A stretch of 64,000 nucleotides of DNA, from positions 10,161,118 to 10,225,117 of the forward strand of contig WNKI01000001.1 of assembly GCA_015350385.1 (NCBI GenBank), read 5' to 3'. This document shows positions 1 through 13,586 of the stretch, one piece after another. The notes under the pieces are model-generated. The model was not told the origin of the DNA, did no database searches, and worked only from the letters and a program-made list of their open reading frames with translations. Every line of letters starts with the position of its first letter. Positions within the stretch are counted from its first letter, which is position 1. Source of the DNA: Aculops lycopersici. Taxonomy: Eukaryota; Arthropoda; Arachnida; Trombidiformes; Eriophyidae. The position numbers and the translations under genes were made by a program.

Positions 1-3000
1 GAGACCATTCAATGGCGCCAAAACTCGCGGGCGTCCCACTTGGCGCATCTGTTGCTTCTTCGTTTACCTCGTCGCCATTCAAATTTCAAGAAAAGTGTCG
101 CCCTCGGTCGAAGCATCGCTCGCTCGCTCCTTTTCCTGCCTCCTCTTTTTCTCCCTCTTCCTCCTGGATATCCTCTAAACCTGCATTGGCCTCTCAATGA
201 AACAAGAGCCGATGAAACGTTGGCCAAATCGCCAGATGCAGCTTACGCTGCTCGGCCACCGACTGCACATGTGCCGAGCGCAAATCACATTTCCATTGGC
301 CACCACCGCGCGCCAGCTTGACCCAAGATGTGAGTTGTGTCGTTGCGCGAGCCGCGCCGCGCGCGTTGGCAGAATCGGAGTTGAAATTGTCGCAAGCATT
401 GCGTAAAAAGAGGAGAGCGGCCGGCATATCGCACCGCACCGCACCGCACGCACACACCCCAAGAAGTGGCCCTCTGCTGCAGAGCAGAATTAATGATGAC
501 AAAAATAGCCAACAGTGCAACCGGTGGTCGCGCAGTGGTGCAGCGTGGAGCGAGCCAACGCAACGCAACGCAACGCAGAGGCCTCTGCTCTGGTTGCGCA
601 TCCGCCGAAGAAGCTCAAAAGAGGAAGCAGCTGACGACTGGCCACCGAGAGGAAGCAACCGGTGGCATCAAAATCGCGCTCTCCCCTCTTACATCAGTGA
701 TTCCATTTCATACACTGAACCAGTTCAGCTGCTTTGCGTAATTTTCTCCACCATTCAAGACTCAAGAATCGAAAGTTGGCTCCCTTCTCTTGTGTTTGTC
801 GCCAGTTTTGTTGCTGTTGCTGTCGCTCTTGCTGTAGTTTGCCAACAGATGCGGCCGGCAACGAAAGTTTGGTGGTCGGCCGAGGGCCGAGTTTAGTCCA
901 TTGGGTTGTGTGCTATATGGTGCCAAGAATAACCAGCCACTCGTGTCGGTGGCACGAGTCGCTAGTTGGTTGTTTTAATGCTGGCGCCAAGAGAGACGCC
1001 AGCTGCTCGCTTGGCCCTCCGCTTCCACTTCTTGGCCTCGATCGATTTTGAGGCGCGCGACGCCTTTTTCAATCCAATGTCCTGCTCCGCCGCCAACAAT
1101 TGGATTTGATTACGCGCAACCCAGTTACAGTTCCAACTCTTGGCCGCCACCTCAACTCGATCAGCTACCTGCGGCGCTCGTGCGCTACGCAACCCATCGC
1201 AAAGCCACGCCACCAACCTAAACAGGCAAATCAATTAGTCTAGCTCATCGCTTAGGCAACTCTGAGTACAAAAGCAACAACAACTTATTCTCAGGGTAAA
1301 CAAAACAAACAGGTACAAGATAGAAGACACGAAGAGCCGCGACTAAACGGCAAATTTAATATCCAACAATCGATTCGGCGAAACGACCACCTGCCAGCCC
1401 AACAAGATTCCTTGTTGGTGGTAGTGGTTGTTGTTGTTGTTGCGATGGCGGCTCGTCGTTAACTTTGGCCGTTTGTCTTCCTGCTCCCGTTTTACCTTTG
1501 GCCAGTTGCTCGTTCATCGCTGATATTAAACTTGAGAAAGAACAGAGAAAACTCCAATGGAAAGAGAAAGAGAGTGACAAGGCGACATTTTTCACTTCTA
1601 TCGCTTGTCGCCATGGAGAAAGAGAACGAGAAAGAAACAAAGTCCAAGTTGAGATACGACGTTTGGTTTAGTTCACCTCACTTTGAGTCCCTTTGCGCGT
1701 GCAGATAACAAGCCAATTGATCTCATCGCTCTACATCTTGTACACTTCCTCCTCCAAATTTAATTTCGTTTGTGTAGTCATTGTCTTCGTCATGAGCCAA
1801 CTGGGCCCCAGGTAACAACAAGTCGCGCTCTGTTTAAACGGAGTGCCAGTGGGTAATAATAAAAGAGCACTAATAATCATCCAAAGTCTCGTGATTGATT
1901 TGCCCAGTTGTCGTGTGGTTGTTGTTGTTTGCTTGGCGCTGCTGCTTCTCATGACACCTAAGCGCGCGATGGTAGCTCGCGCCGCGCTTCCGACGCACAA
2001 GATAGTTTCAGAGTTTCCCTTGGCTCCAGTGCACCACCACCACCAATAACCGGCAGTTGGCATTGAATGAATCCACGAATAAATGAATGAATCGTTCGAG
2101 TCGCTTGATAGTGGGATTGTTGGTTACTTCACGCAACGAAGCGCAACGCAACGCGAGGCGAGTCTACCTTTCCACTTGTCAAGCGAGAGTCAATTTGCAA
2201 ACTTCCGGTGAGAAGGCAGAGGTTGGCTCGAGCGGCGCTCAACTCGAATTACATCTCCACATGGCAGCAAGGACTACTCCTTGAGAGTGGTAGAGGGAGG
2301 CGGCGGCAGCAGCAGCAGTGACAATGGCAATGGCAACATCATTGTCATCACGCGAATCGATTTCGTCTTGGGAAAACTGACATTGCGCTCGATTCTACCA
2401 ACTCCCTCGGTGAATATTCTAATTAAAACTTGATGACAACTTCGCCTCGCTCGCCTCCAAAGTGATTGCGTCACTCCCTGAGAATTGTGTGAGGGGAGGC
2501 TAATTGACACGTGAAACGAAACCCCCCCCCCTAGCAGCCATCCTTGCGATGATTGATTCGCGCCTCGAGTTCGCCTTGGTTAATTTGGCCAGGTAAACTC
2601 GACTTCTTTTCCACTCCGCCTCTCGGGTAGTGGTGGAAGTAGTGGCAGCAGGAGGAGGGAGAAAGTTTGATACTACCGCGAGTTTAAAGCGCTTCACTAA
2701 ACGAGTTTCGCCAAAAAGTAGACGTGAACTCGAAACACTCAACGCGAAGTGGCCCTGACTCTTAGGCACTTCCATCCCAACGGCCGGCCGGCCAGCCAGC
2801 CATCCATCCAGTTGACAGCACACCACTTGTTGTTCCCAAGACTGCCTCCAAGACCCTCGCCAAACTGTCGTGGTGGTTGCGGCACGAGTTCGCGGACTCA
2901 CAGAGTTCACTAACAAAGGGCGACCGTTTGCTTCATTAGCATGAGAATCGGACGTTGAGTTGGATTTAGATTCAGAATTTTTCCTCTGCACTCTGAGTGG

Positions 3001-3049
3001 GTGAACTACGCAGCTAGCGGTGCAGTTAGTCGGTCTCCTGAATAACAGT

Positions 3050-3194
<145 letters not shown>

Positions 3195-3973
3195 GGTGAG
3201 CACTGGAGAGACGGCCAATTGATGGTCAATAAAATGACAACTGGACTCTCGCTTGCCTGCTTGGCCCAGAGCGAGACGAAAAGTCGCACCTGTTTGCACT
3301 GCGGGCCGGCCAAAAAGCGAGCGAGACGCGCACCTGCCTCAAATTGACTCGCTGGCGCCACCAACCGACCGACCGGCCGACCGACCGACCGTCGAACCAA
3401 CAACAACTCGCTCCTGTTTGTTGCTCTCACTCATTCGTTCACTCGCAAGTTTTCAATGGCCAACGGCAGCGACAACCACCACAACGACGACGCAACTCAT
3501 TTGCATAAGTTTTGTTTCAAAATTTAAAGCGCAACCGGCGCTCAGGTTGCCACTTTCGCTCAAGTGTCAGCAGCGTGAGTGAGTTAGCGAGCGGAAGAGC
3601 TTTAATTGGCTCCACTGTTCCTCACTCACTTGCTCGCTTGCTCACTTGCTCGCTCGTTCGAGGCTCCCGTTGGAACTCTGGCCACTTTATTTTTTCTCTC
3701 TCTCTCTTTCTCTCAGGTAAAGCTTTCACTCAAACATTGAGCGACCGATTCCTCTTAGGCCGCAACAAGCAGCGAGGAAGAGGGAAGCCGAAAGACCTTA
3801 GCGCCGTCTGGCGGCTCGGGCTCATCACCACCGAAAAGTGGCCGGGAAGTTGGCTGCGTCACTCGCATGCAAAAACTCGCTAGTCGCTCACCTGGAATTT
3901 GCGATTCACCTCATTGAGAATTCAAAGTAAGCGGCGAATCATGAGAATGAGACATCACAAAATTCCATCGTCC

Positions 3974-4000
3974 CACTGACTGACTGACTGACTGACTGAC
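3974..4000. repeat. (ACTG)n tetranucleotide array
   Basis: About seven perfect ACTG/TGAC units lie in non-coding sequence. A simple microsatellite. Confidence 0.85.
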
Positions 4001-4839
4001 AAACAGAATGAATGAAATCGTCGTCGAAAGCGACGACGAGATTGGCAGCGGCAAGCTGAGAGTTGATTTCTTTGTTTGCTTTACTTTAGATCGTTCGTTT
4101 GGTCGCCTCTCTCTCTCTCGTACTCTTATCCAACTCTCGCTTGCTCGTTTATTTATTTTTGCATTGCCCAAGCAACAACTACTTAAACTTTACGCAACTC
4201 CTCGTCTATAGCGAGCCTCCTCGACGCCATAGAGAAACGGCACACAGTCGGTGCGGGGAGCGCCAATCAAGTGGCCGCTCGACAGGTAGGCTCAGCAAAC
4301 CAACTCTCTTCGAGCTAATAATTTCCTCGCGTGAATGGAACTTTCGCTGGGGCAAATTTCATTGAGAGAAATTCGTGGCTCGCTACTGCCAAGTGTCGCT
4401 GTTGTGTAACTTTCGATGTTGGGGGGATCAAAACGATAAACCGATCAACAGTCGGCCAGCTAAGTATCAGGTTAGTTGTTGCCGCTGGCTGCGGTTTAAA
4501 TGTGCGATCCAATCGACAGACCGACCAACAAACTGGAGGGTAGCGTGCAATTGTTGAACGGCCGACTTTGCAAGCGACCAGGCACCGACCAGGTCGGCGC
4601 CTACAGGTGAGCATGTGGCCGCCAAAGTGTCACGCCAACTCGTGATGAGCGAAGCGCTCGCTTTCTCGCGAGGTGACAGTTAGCTAACTTTCTTTCATTT
4701 GATCATCGTTATCACAAGTGACCACAAGTAACCACAAGTATAGCAACAGATGAGAGTTCACACTTGAGAGACTCGCCACAATGCAGGCCACAAAGCAAAT
4801 GCGACCGATGAGCAGCCACTTCCTGTGTGTCGCTCTCTC

Positions 4840-5555
<716 letters not shown>

Positions 5556-6822
5556 CCTACCCAACTATTCGGCCGATCGCCAGAAACAGCGAGCCGATGA
5601 GACACCAGTTACAGAAAGAGGGAAAGAGGGAGACGAGGCAAAGCGCAGTGGCGGACGCCTATCACACAGTGAGCGCAAGTGGCCGGCTCATTAGCTCGCC
5701 CGCTGAGCGCAACCACCTGCCACCGGAAGTGGAGAGTGTTCGGCTCTCTATTTCGCGGACAGGAGCGAAGGGATTCTGTGTTGCGGCATGTGAAGGCTTC
5801 TGCTCTCTCGGTAGTCGAGTGGCAAGTGGAGTGAGCAAAGCAGCAAAGCCGATGAGTATGTAGATATAAACATGAGTCAAGTGAGCAACCGGCTAGTTAG
5901 CGGCCCAAGCGGCAGCAGCGGGGGTAGCTCAACGCGCCAAACTAGCGGCTCCTTTCAAACTCAAGCGAGGACATGAGCAACGAGATGAGCTAAACAGCGG
6001 CTATGATGGCAGCAGAAGAGGCAGCAGCAGCAGCAGCAGCAGCCTAATGATAATGATGATGACCCAGAGGCTCATCATCACTTTAATGATGATTATAATC
6101 ATTATCGTTATTACCATCACTCACAATGTTTGTCGTCGTTCTCTTAACTTTAACAGCGACTGACTAGCTGCTTGACCCCGGCGCTGGCCAGTCGCTTTGT
6201 GTGTCGAGTGTGTGAATTTGCAGAGAAGCTAAAGACTGGAATTGAATTGAGACTGGAGATGACATAATAGAGGCAAAGAGTTTCGCACTTCCGCTGGCCT
6301 CGCTGGACCCGACTAAAGCAAAGCAAGCTAAGCTAAACTGGATTCAACTCAACTCAACTCAACTGAAGCGAGTCTGCGCACTCGAAGTGATGTGAGCTGC
6401 TCCTCTGGTCGCTCGCTCGCTCACTCGCCGCGCGGGCCAATCAATCCAAATGGCGCCTAGACCAGAGCGGCAAGCTCACTGAGTTGCCTCAGTCTTATAG
6501 ATTCGCGGGGCTCCTTATCGGTTCGGTTTCAGTTGGCGGGATTCGTTGCTGCCAAGAGAGCAAATAGGCACTATAGCCAGAGTCACGAGGGAGCTGAACA
6601 GACAAACTCGGTTGCTCGGCGGCGTCCCATCGATGGATCGATAGATAGATAGATAGAAATTTAACCAAATGGCAAGCCGAACAAAGTGAAGGCAGCGAGC
6701 GTCCAGCTTGCGGACGAGTGGGGCCGCACAATTGGTTCCCGACATAAATTCGCGCACAAGGGGACGAGTTTATGATGATGATGAGCGTATCATTATCATT
6801 ATTACTATTATGATTGTCCATT

Positions 6823-6823
<1 letters not shown>

Positions 6824-6854
<31 letters not shown>

Positions 6855-6855
6855 G
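6824..6855. repeat. (GTT)n trinucleotide array
   Basis: About ten GTT units in non-coding DNA. Similar short arrays of CAG (about 6022-6043), GATA (about 6637-6656), GATG (about 7364-7381), GAC (about 10257-10276), GTC (about 11028-11060) and GAT (about 11556-11580) lie in the same region. Confidence 0.85.
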
Positions 6856-9800
6856 ACTCGGCGTTGTCCGGTTTGCTCGCTGACGCAACTACGTGAATGT
6901 CGCCCGCAAGACACATGACCACGAGCAGCCTACGCCGACGCCAACTTTGACACCAACACCAGACGAGAGGGGAGAGAGTGAGCGCGCGCATTGATGTCGT
7001 TGTTGTTGCAGCGGACGTCAAGTGATCGGCGTCCTTGTGGCGGCCGATCGGCGGAAGGGACAGTTGCCTCTGCTGTTGCTCTTGCGCAACATTAGATGAG
7101 TCTTCCGGTTGCTCGGAGCCGCGCGCTTGATTACTACCAATTTAGTCCCCTGCGCGCGCCATCAATTCGCTGGTGCTTTTGCCGGCGCCACTTGAATGGC
7201 TTAAATAAACTTGCGCGCGCCACTTGGCCTCTCGCGCTCATCGTGGCGGCCAATTGGGAGACTCGAGCTAAAAATCCCAACGGCACGCGGAGCGAGCAAA
7301 CGAGCAACCGGCAGATAGATAGTTGCTTGGTCGGTCGGCCATCATGATCACGAGGAGACCAGTTGATGATGATGATGATGACGCTAGCTGATCACCAATG
7401 ATGACGATCGGCGGCGGCCTCATTTTGAGCTGGCAGTCAACTTGTCTGATCTGAGCAACTCCAGCTAAAGTTGCGCAATTTTGCCCAACCACCAAGCGGA
7501 AGTCTCAGCAGTTGACAATAGCAACTGGCGAGTAACACAGAGACGAGCGGCGCCTAAATTGGCGCCCATCAAGAGGAGAGCGAGTGACTTTGCGCCAACC
7601 ACTTGGACCCGCGAGAGCAAATCGCGGGCTCGATCTGGTGCTTGTTTTTGGCTCGGATTTAGCCCAACTCCCAGTGGGCAGTTTACCTGGCCGCTGGACG
7701 CGATCCACTGGAGCAAGAGCGAGAGCAAAGATTTCGGCTGAATTGGCGGCGAGCGAGGCTCATCGTTAGATAGGACAAGCGGTTAGTCCAACTGCCAAAT
7801 TGTGCAATCAATATTTCGAGCTAATCAACTAGATTGGTGCTAGAGCTAGATTTGCTCGCCTCTTGATTAGCGGATCAAATGCGGCCAGCGTCGAGCGCGT
7901 CTCTGCTGGAAACAGGTGAGCGGCCATTAGGCGAGCAGATAGTGGGAAGCGGCCGCCGGCAGCCAAATCAAAGTACATTGTGTCTGAGTGAGACGGAAAC
8001 CACAAGTGGCGGCCGAGTTGGCCAGATATCGGGCAAAAGCAAGAGCGAGGGAGCCTGTTACTCGCACGCATCGCTGGTTAGCCGCCTCTCGAGCAACACC
8101 GACACGAGACCGACACTCGCCGTCGCCGCTCATTTCGGTGATGGGCGCCACTTCCGGTTTCCATCTCTGGCCTAAAACTATTGTTGTGGTTGCTGCTGCG
8201 AGGCTCCTGCTTGGAGGGTGTTGCCTTTGGGTTTCGCCTCCAACTATTCAAGAGGCGAGATCATGATGACGAGCGGAGAGCGAGCGAGAGGGAGAGAGCA
8301 ATGGGAGCATGACAACCGACAGACAGACGGACGAAACGAGTTGATGTTCGTTGCGTGTTACGCAATTCGCACGTAACTACAATACTAGCACCACAAACGC
8401 GACGTGTGAATTATGGCACAATGAGTCGCCCACGCGCCAAATGCGCATTCACCATTGCTCTTTTGCTATTGGCCACGCGAGCGGATCCCTTTGTTCTCCT
8501 TCTCCTCAACTATCCGCCTTCATGTGGCACCTTGAGGCTCGCGCATAATGGAGCCAGCGAGGCGCTAATTTAGCGCTCGAAATAAGGAGACCAACTGGAT
8601 CGGCGCAGTGCGGCGATGATGAGCCGCCGGTGGCGGCAGCAGCTAACATCGCCACTTAGCAGGTTGATTAGCGCGCTTGCAAGGCTGAACCAACCACCTC
8701 CACTGCAAGATTCGAATGCGGCCACAGTGCGATGAGCTGAAGGGACCGAACCGGGCCCGAGCGGAATGGAATGGAATGAAATTGGGTTCTCTATTGCTAA
8801 AGTTGGTTTGAAGTTCAAGCAAAACAACGGCGCCAAGTGGATCGCTATACACGAGCCATTGACATGCGAGCCTCAATGCAGAACAACCAACCACTTGCCT
8901 GCAACTTATTTTGGCCAACCTTCTCGTCACTCACTCCGCTAGCGCGAGTCGAGAGCATGGCGCTCGTTTGGGTTCGAAAGACCGAAGGTTGGACGACTAG
9001 TGGTGCCATTGAAGAAGACGACGACGACCACGTTAAGCTAATGATAATCATTATTTTGATTATGATTATTACGCTCGCTGATCTCGTCAACTCGGGCCGG
9101 CGATTTACACAAAGTTGCCAGCGCGCTACTCTCGTTTCCTGTTCGAGTTAACGTCGCGGTTGTCGCTGCTCACAACGCGGTAGTTGCTGCCGTCGCCGCC
9201 GCCGCCTCTGCTTCCGCTCGACGGCTCACCACACTCACCATACTGGGGCTGCATTCGCCGTTGCGGATGGAAATGTTTCCTAGGGCACCACAAATAGCAG
9301 CCGATAAATCAGCGGCCAGTCCCATCGTTTGAATGGAGCGTTACGTTATCTCTTTGCTGCGCTCGCATTCCCATTTGCCGCCGACTGCTCACTTGGCCGC
9401 TCGCTCGTTGCGCAATGAAATGAGCAGTGGTGATGCAACACGTACGCCTATATGAGGCGTCAATTTTTCACACTGATGAGGCCCATCGATCGTCGTCTCG
9501 TTGTTTGTTTATTTAAAGCGAAACGACAGCCACTGTTGGCCCAAAGCTGACCGACTGACTCATCTGGTTACGTAATGTGAATGGTTCACCTACACTCTCA
9601 CTCGCGGCCACACTAATGATCCAAGCAGAGTAACAAACCGACCCACTCGCACCGGCACCTGCATCCCGAAGTGCGCCGATAAGATAGCAGTGATTCAATT
9701 TCAATCAAATCTCCGCTCGAGCCAACGGGGCTTTGGGTGCGAGTCGCCCAAAGGAGGCAACCAATACCAAAAGCAGACGCCAATTGATGGGACCGAATAG

Positions 9801-12780
9801 ATAAATAGATAGACCGATGGATGGAAAAACCATTAGTCATGTGAGTAGACCGGCCGACTGGCAGTCGTCACCAGAAAGCGGCTGCCAAGTTGGTCGGTTT
9901 GCGCGTCGATTAAAGTGGAGCAGCCTTACGAAATAAACCACGACTCTGACTTTGACTTGGATTCGGACTAAGAGTAAGAGTCAAAGTCAAAGTTGGAATC
10001 TGAATCCGAATCTGAATCAGAGAAAGAGGGAGCATCCGGCGGTCAAGCTGCCGAACATGATGTTTGTTGTCGATGTCGTCGTCGTCGTCGTCCTCTTCTT
10101 CTTCTTGGTCTAAATCACATCTCTTCCTGTCTAATGTTATTCTTAACTTCTCCTCCCCTCCTATCTCTTGTCTCTCCCTTTGCTCCTCCGCCGAGATCCA
10201 ATATTTCGAGCGGCCAGCACGACGTAGCCCACAAGTTGCGCGCCATGGCCACAGAGACGACGACGACGACGACGACATAATGACGATTGCGCGCTAATGA
10301 TTGCCGGTCGTGGTTGCGGGCTGCCCAGTGGAAGTCGCACCATCAACTCGACATCCCGAACATCATCAGTGGCAAACCAAGTCGGGCACTTGGTTTGCCA
10401 TTTCGCACTCACAAGCTGCTCACTCGCTCGCCCGGCCACTCGGTCGACTAGTCGGGCCACAACTCCGGGAATCCAAGAGGCTCAGGTTGCTCGGTGGTTG
10501 CAGCATCCAAAGTCACGTAACAACAACGCAGCACAACAGAAACGATTGGTGGCTTAGAGCCGAGCCTCAAGCGACGGCCATGAATAAGATTGATGCCAAC
10601 ACACGAGGAGGCGCCGGTTGCCAGCGAAGAGGCTGCCAAAAGTAACGCTGGTCAGCCCAGAAGCTCGAGTCAGGCGGCGAGTCCATTGGAATCTGGCGCC
10701 TCCTTCCAGTCGCCAGATTCTCAGGGGCACCTCTTTTTTCCGAGTTGCTTTACTACTTTCCTGGCATCCCCCTCTTTTAATCCATCGCAAGGCTGAGACC
10801 AGAGACGAAAAGAGGCCACAGCGACAGCAACAGCAACAGCAACAACCAAATCTCAATGTTGCATAAGAATCATCATCATCATTATTGTTGTTGTGGTGTT
10901 TGTCTTAGTCACTCGCTTGCTCGCGCCTCGGCCTTGCGTCATCATTATCCTACTCCTTCCTCCACTTTGATGCTGCCTCTCGGTGGTGGAGTCCAGTCTC
11001 CTCCTGTGGTTGTGGTCGTGGTTGTTGTTGTTGTCGTCGTCGTCGTCGTCGTCGTCGTCGTTGTGTTGGAGACGAGAGTTAGTGGCGAGCTTAGCACTCG
11101 GTGACGAGAGGCGACCAAAGCAAACTCAGTGGCCTAGTCAAGTCCATCAGTCTAGTTGGCCGCTCGTTTATGGTTATGGCGAATTCATGATGTGCCACTC
11201 TGATCTCTCACTAGTTTCAGTGTCTTAGTCCTGCTCTCAGTTAGTTTGCTCGGCCCCTCGATACTACAGTTGGCCTTCGTCTTTCTCCTCCCTCTAAACT
11301 GCAAGCGTTAGCCAGCCGAACTAAACAAAACTTCCAGTAGCCAACACAATGCCGAGCTCCACAATCTCGAGCAGCTGAGTCGGCAGCCGTTGAGTTGGGC
11401 TCCAGTTCCAACTTTGGGCTCGAATCGAGGAATGGCTATGCCACAAGCAGTGAGGAGCAAACGGCAAACGGCAACTGGCTAACCGCAACATCCTTCTTGA
11501 TGATCATTAATGGTGATGATGTAGCCGATGAAGAGGAAAACGATGGCGACGAGCATGATGATGTTGATGATGATGATGATGTTAGCTGGCCACCATCTAT
11601 AAGTGTGAGTCCAGTTACTCGCTCGGTGGTCAGCCTAAATCCATGCGACGAGCTCGGACATTGAAGGCCCAGAGAAGATGGGCGCGACGACAGGACCGCG
11701 CCGACATCCTCTCGTTCCGGCCGCCGCCAAGTGCACTCGTCCCCTCGGCTCAACTCGCATCGTCTTCTCCGTCTCCTTCTTCGTGATGGCGATGAGTCCA
11801 TTTCCACGCCAAGACCGCTGCGGTGCAACAACAAGTCGCGGACAAAACATCATTAGCCGACCATCAACATCATGAGGCTCGCTGGCTGGACACATGCGGC
11901 TGCCATCGATCAAGACTCGTTGGTCGCCGTGGCTGCAGTTGTTCCTCTTCTAACTCGGGCCATGTAACTAAGTGTATCGACACTCACTTACGGTCGTCGT
12001 CGTTGCTATTGCAGTTGTTATAGTTGTTGTTGATGTTGTTGGCTAGCTAGTAGTGGTGATGTTGTCGAGATATCATCAAATGATGTGCGAGCACACGACG
12101 CCAACGAGTGAAGTGGCAGCCCGAGAGTTTGTTTGCTTTGTGCCAGGCTCAGGATCCATTGGTCTAGCCGACAATCGGCCAGCTAGGTAGCTCGATGGTC
12201 GACTTGATGGTCGTATTCTCTTCCCTTCTCTCCTCCTCCCTTTGCCTGCCTAGTGGTCAGCATCTTGACCCCCCGACTTGCTGTTGAAATGTTGCTCTAG
12301 AATGAGACTTTGAGTTGAAGCTTCCGATTGTGTGCAATTGTACATACGAATAGCGAAATGGACGCCAAATGAACCCAACTCGTCAAGGCGCCTCACCAGC
12401 AAGCCCAAAGCAACATCAATTTCCAACCATCGCCGAGCGACAACCACTACCACTGGGACAACCACCGACCAGCTTGCCCGATGCTTTAGAACACAACAAT
12501 GAGATTTGAACAACAACAGGAAGTTGGTCGAGTTCATTGCCGCTGTTCATCATCACTCACTCACCCACTTGCTCGGTGGTTGCTGGTGGCCGTCGTCGGC
12601 GCCGTCTCTGTTGACGTCGCCATCATACTGGAACCAAACCATTAGATCGCCACGAGCAAACGCGCTTGCTACTTCATGACCTAGGAAACAGCAATCTCAA
12701 GACTAGGATCTAAACTTTAATTTACAGACTTCCGAGAGTGAGAGTCAGAAGTTTGTTTTTATTTACTCGCCTCTAGTTCT

Positions 12781-13270
12781 CTAGAAGAAGTTAGGCCAAA
12801 CTAAAGCCACTAACTCGACCACTGGAATCGCATTTAAACTAATGGTTCCGATGATCGCGTTGACATTCTTGCTCCCCTCGCATTCACCATTGTGGTCATC
12901 ATCTCGTGTGACATAGTACATCAAAGGAACAACAACACTGGCAGCAATTGCGCTCCAAACAGACAACGGAATCAGAAATCTTAATGGTTCTAGTCTCGGA
13001 TCTATGGTCACTCGGTGAACAACTAAAAGTGATGCGTTTACCAACTGGTGGGCCTAACTAAAGGAACTTGCAACATTAGCATCAACTCGACGGTGGAATC
13101 TTCCCATCTCTCTTCAGTGAAGCCACTATACCAGCCTTGCACTTGGCGTACCATTCTCGGCAGGCCTTTTCTCGGGCTGGATCATCGTAGAACCTCAAGT
13201 ATTTCTTGTTGTGCTCCTCCCAATCCTCATCTGTTACTATGCCTCTAGGATCCTGCTGTTCTTCTGACAT
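12781..13270 (-). CDS. Small two-exon membrane protein, unrecognised
   Basis: I read this as a spliced gene: exon 1 at 13270-13132, intron 13131-13023 (109 bases, donor GTATAG, acceptor ACTTTTAG, phase 1), exon 2 at 13022-12781. The joined frame gives about 126 residues. The first 46 residues are charged and hold a C-x5-C spacing (ACREWYAKC). Exon 2 contains a hydrophobic stretch (FLIPLSVWSAIAASVVVPL), then an acidic loop (TRDDDHNGECEG), then a second hydrophobic stretch ending at WPNFF. Two membrane passes are likely. I do not recognise the family, and the mitochondrial inner membrane is only a guess from the size and composition. It is divergent from MED16, with starts about 317 bases apart. 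The splice is inferred from site quality and frame, and no transcript supports it. Confidence 0.5.
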
Positions 13271-13586
13271 TATGTAGAGTATGTACGGTTTTTACCAGAA
13301 TAACGGTGACGCAATAATTGGTCGTGTGGATTTGGATTAGTCAATTTCAAGGGCTCCAACAAGTTGCCACATGGAGAAAGCGTAACACGAGCTGCACTTA
13401 TACGCGAGCGCCAGACAACAGACATCGCTGTTGGGTCAGAAGACTTGGGTGTTCACACAAAACATGCGCGGCCCGGCGATATTCACGCTCAAAATCTATC
13501 AAAATAATATGTGACTTTTTTACTCTGACCAATCATTATTATAACCTAACCGACTACCCTCACCCGACCTATTATTTCTCTCGAAG

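Noticed and set aside
9960..10030. Repeating Ser-Glu codons with partial inverted symmetry near 10.0 kb
   Set aside because: A degenerate TCTGAA/GAATCC-type repeat. The frame has no features beyond it and the symmetry is imperfect.
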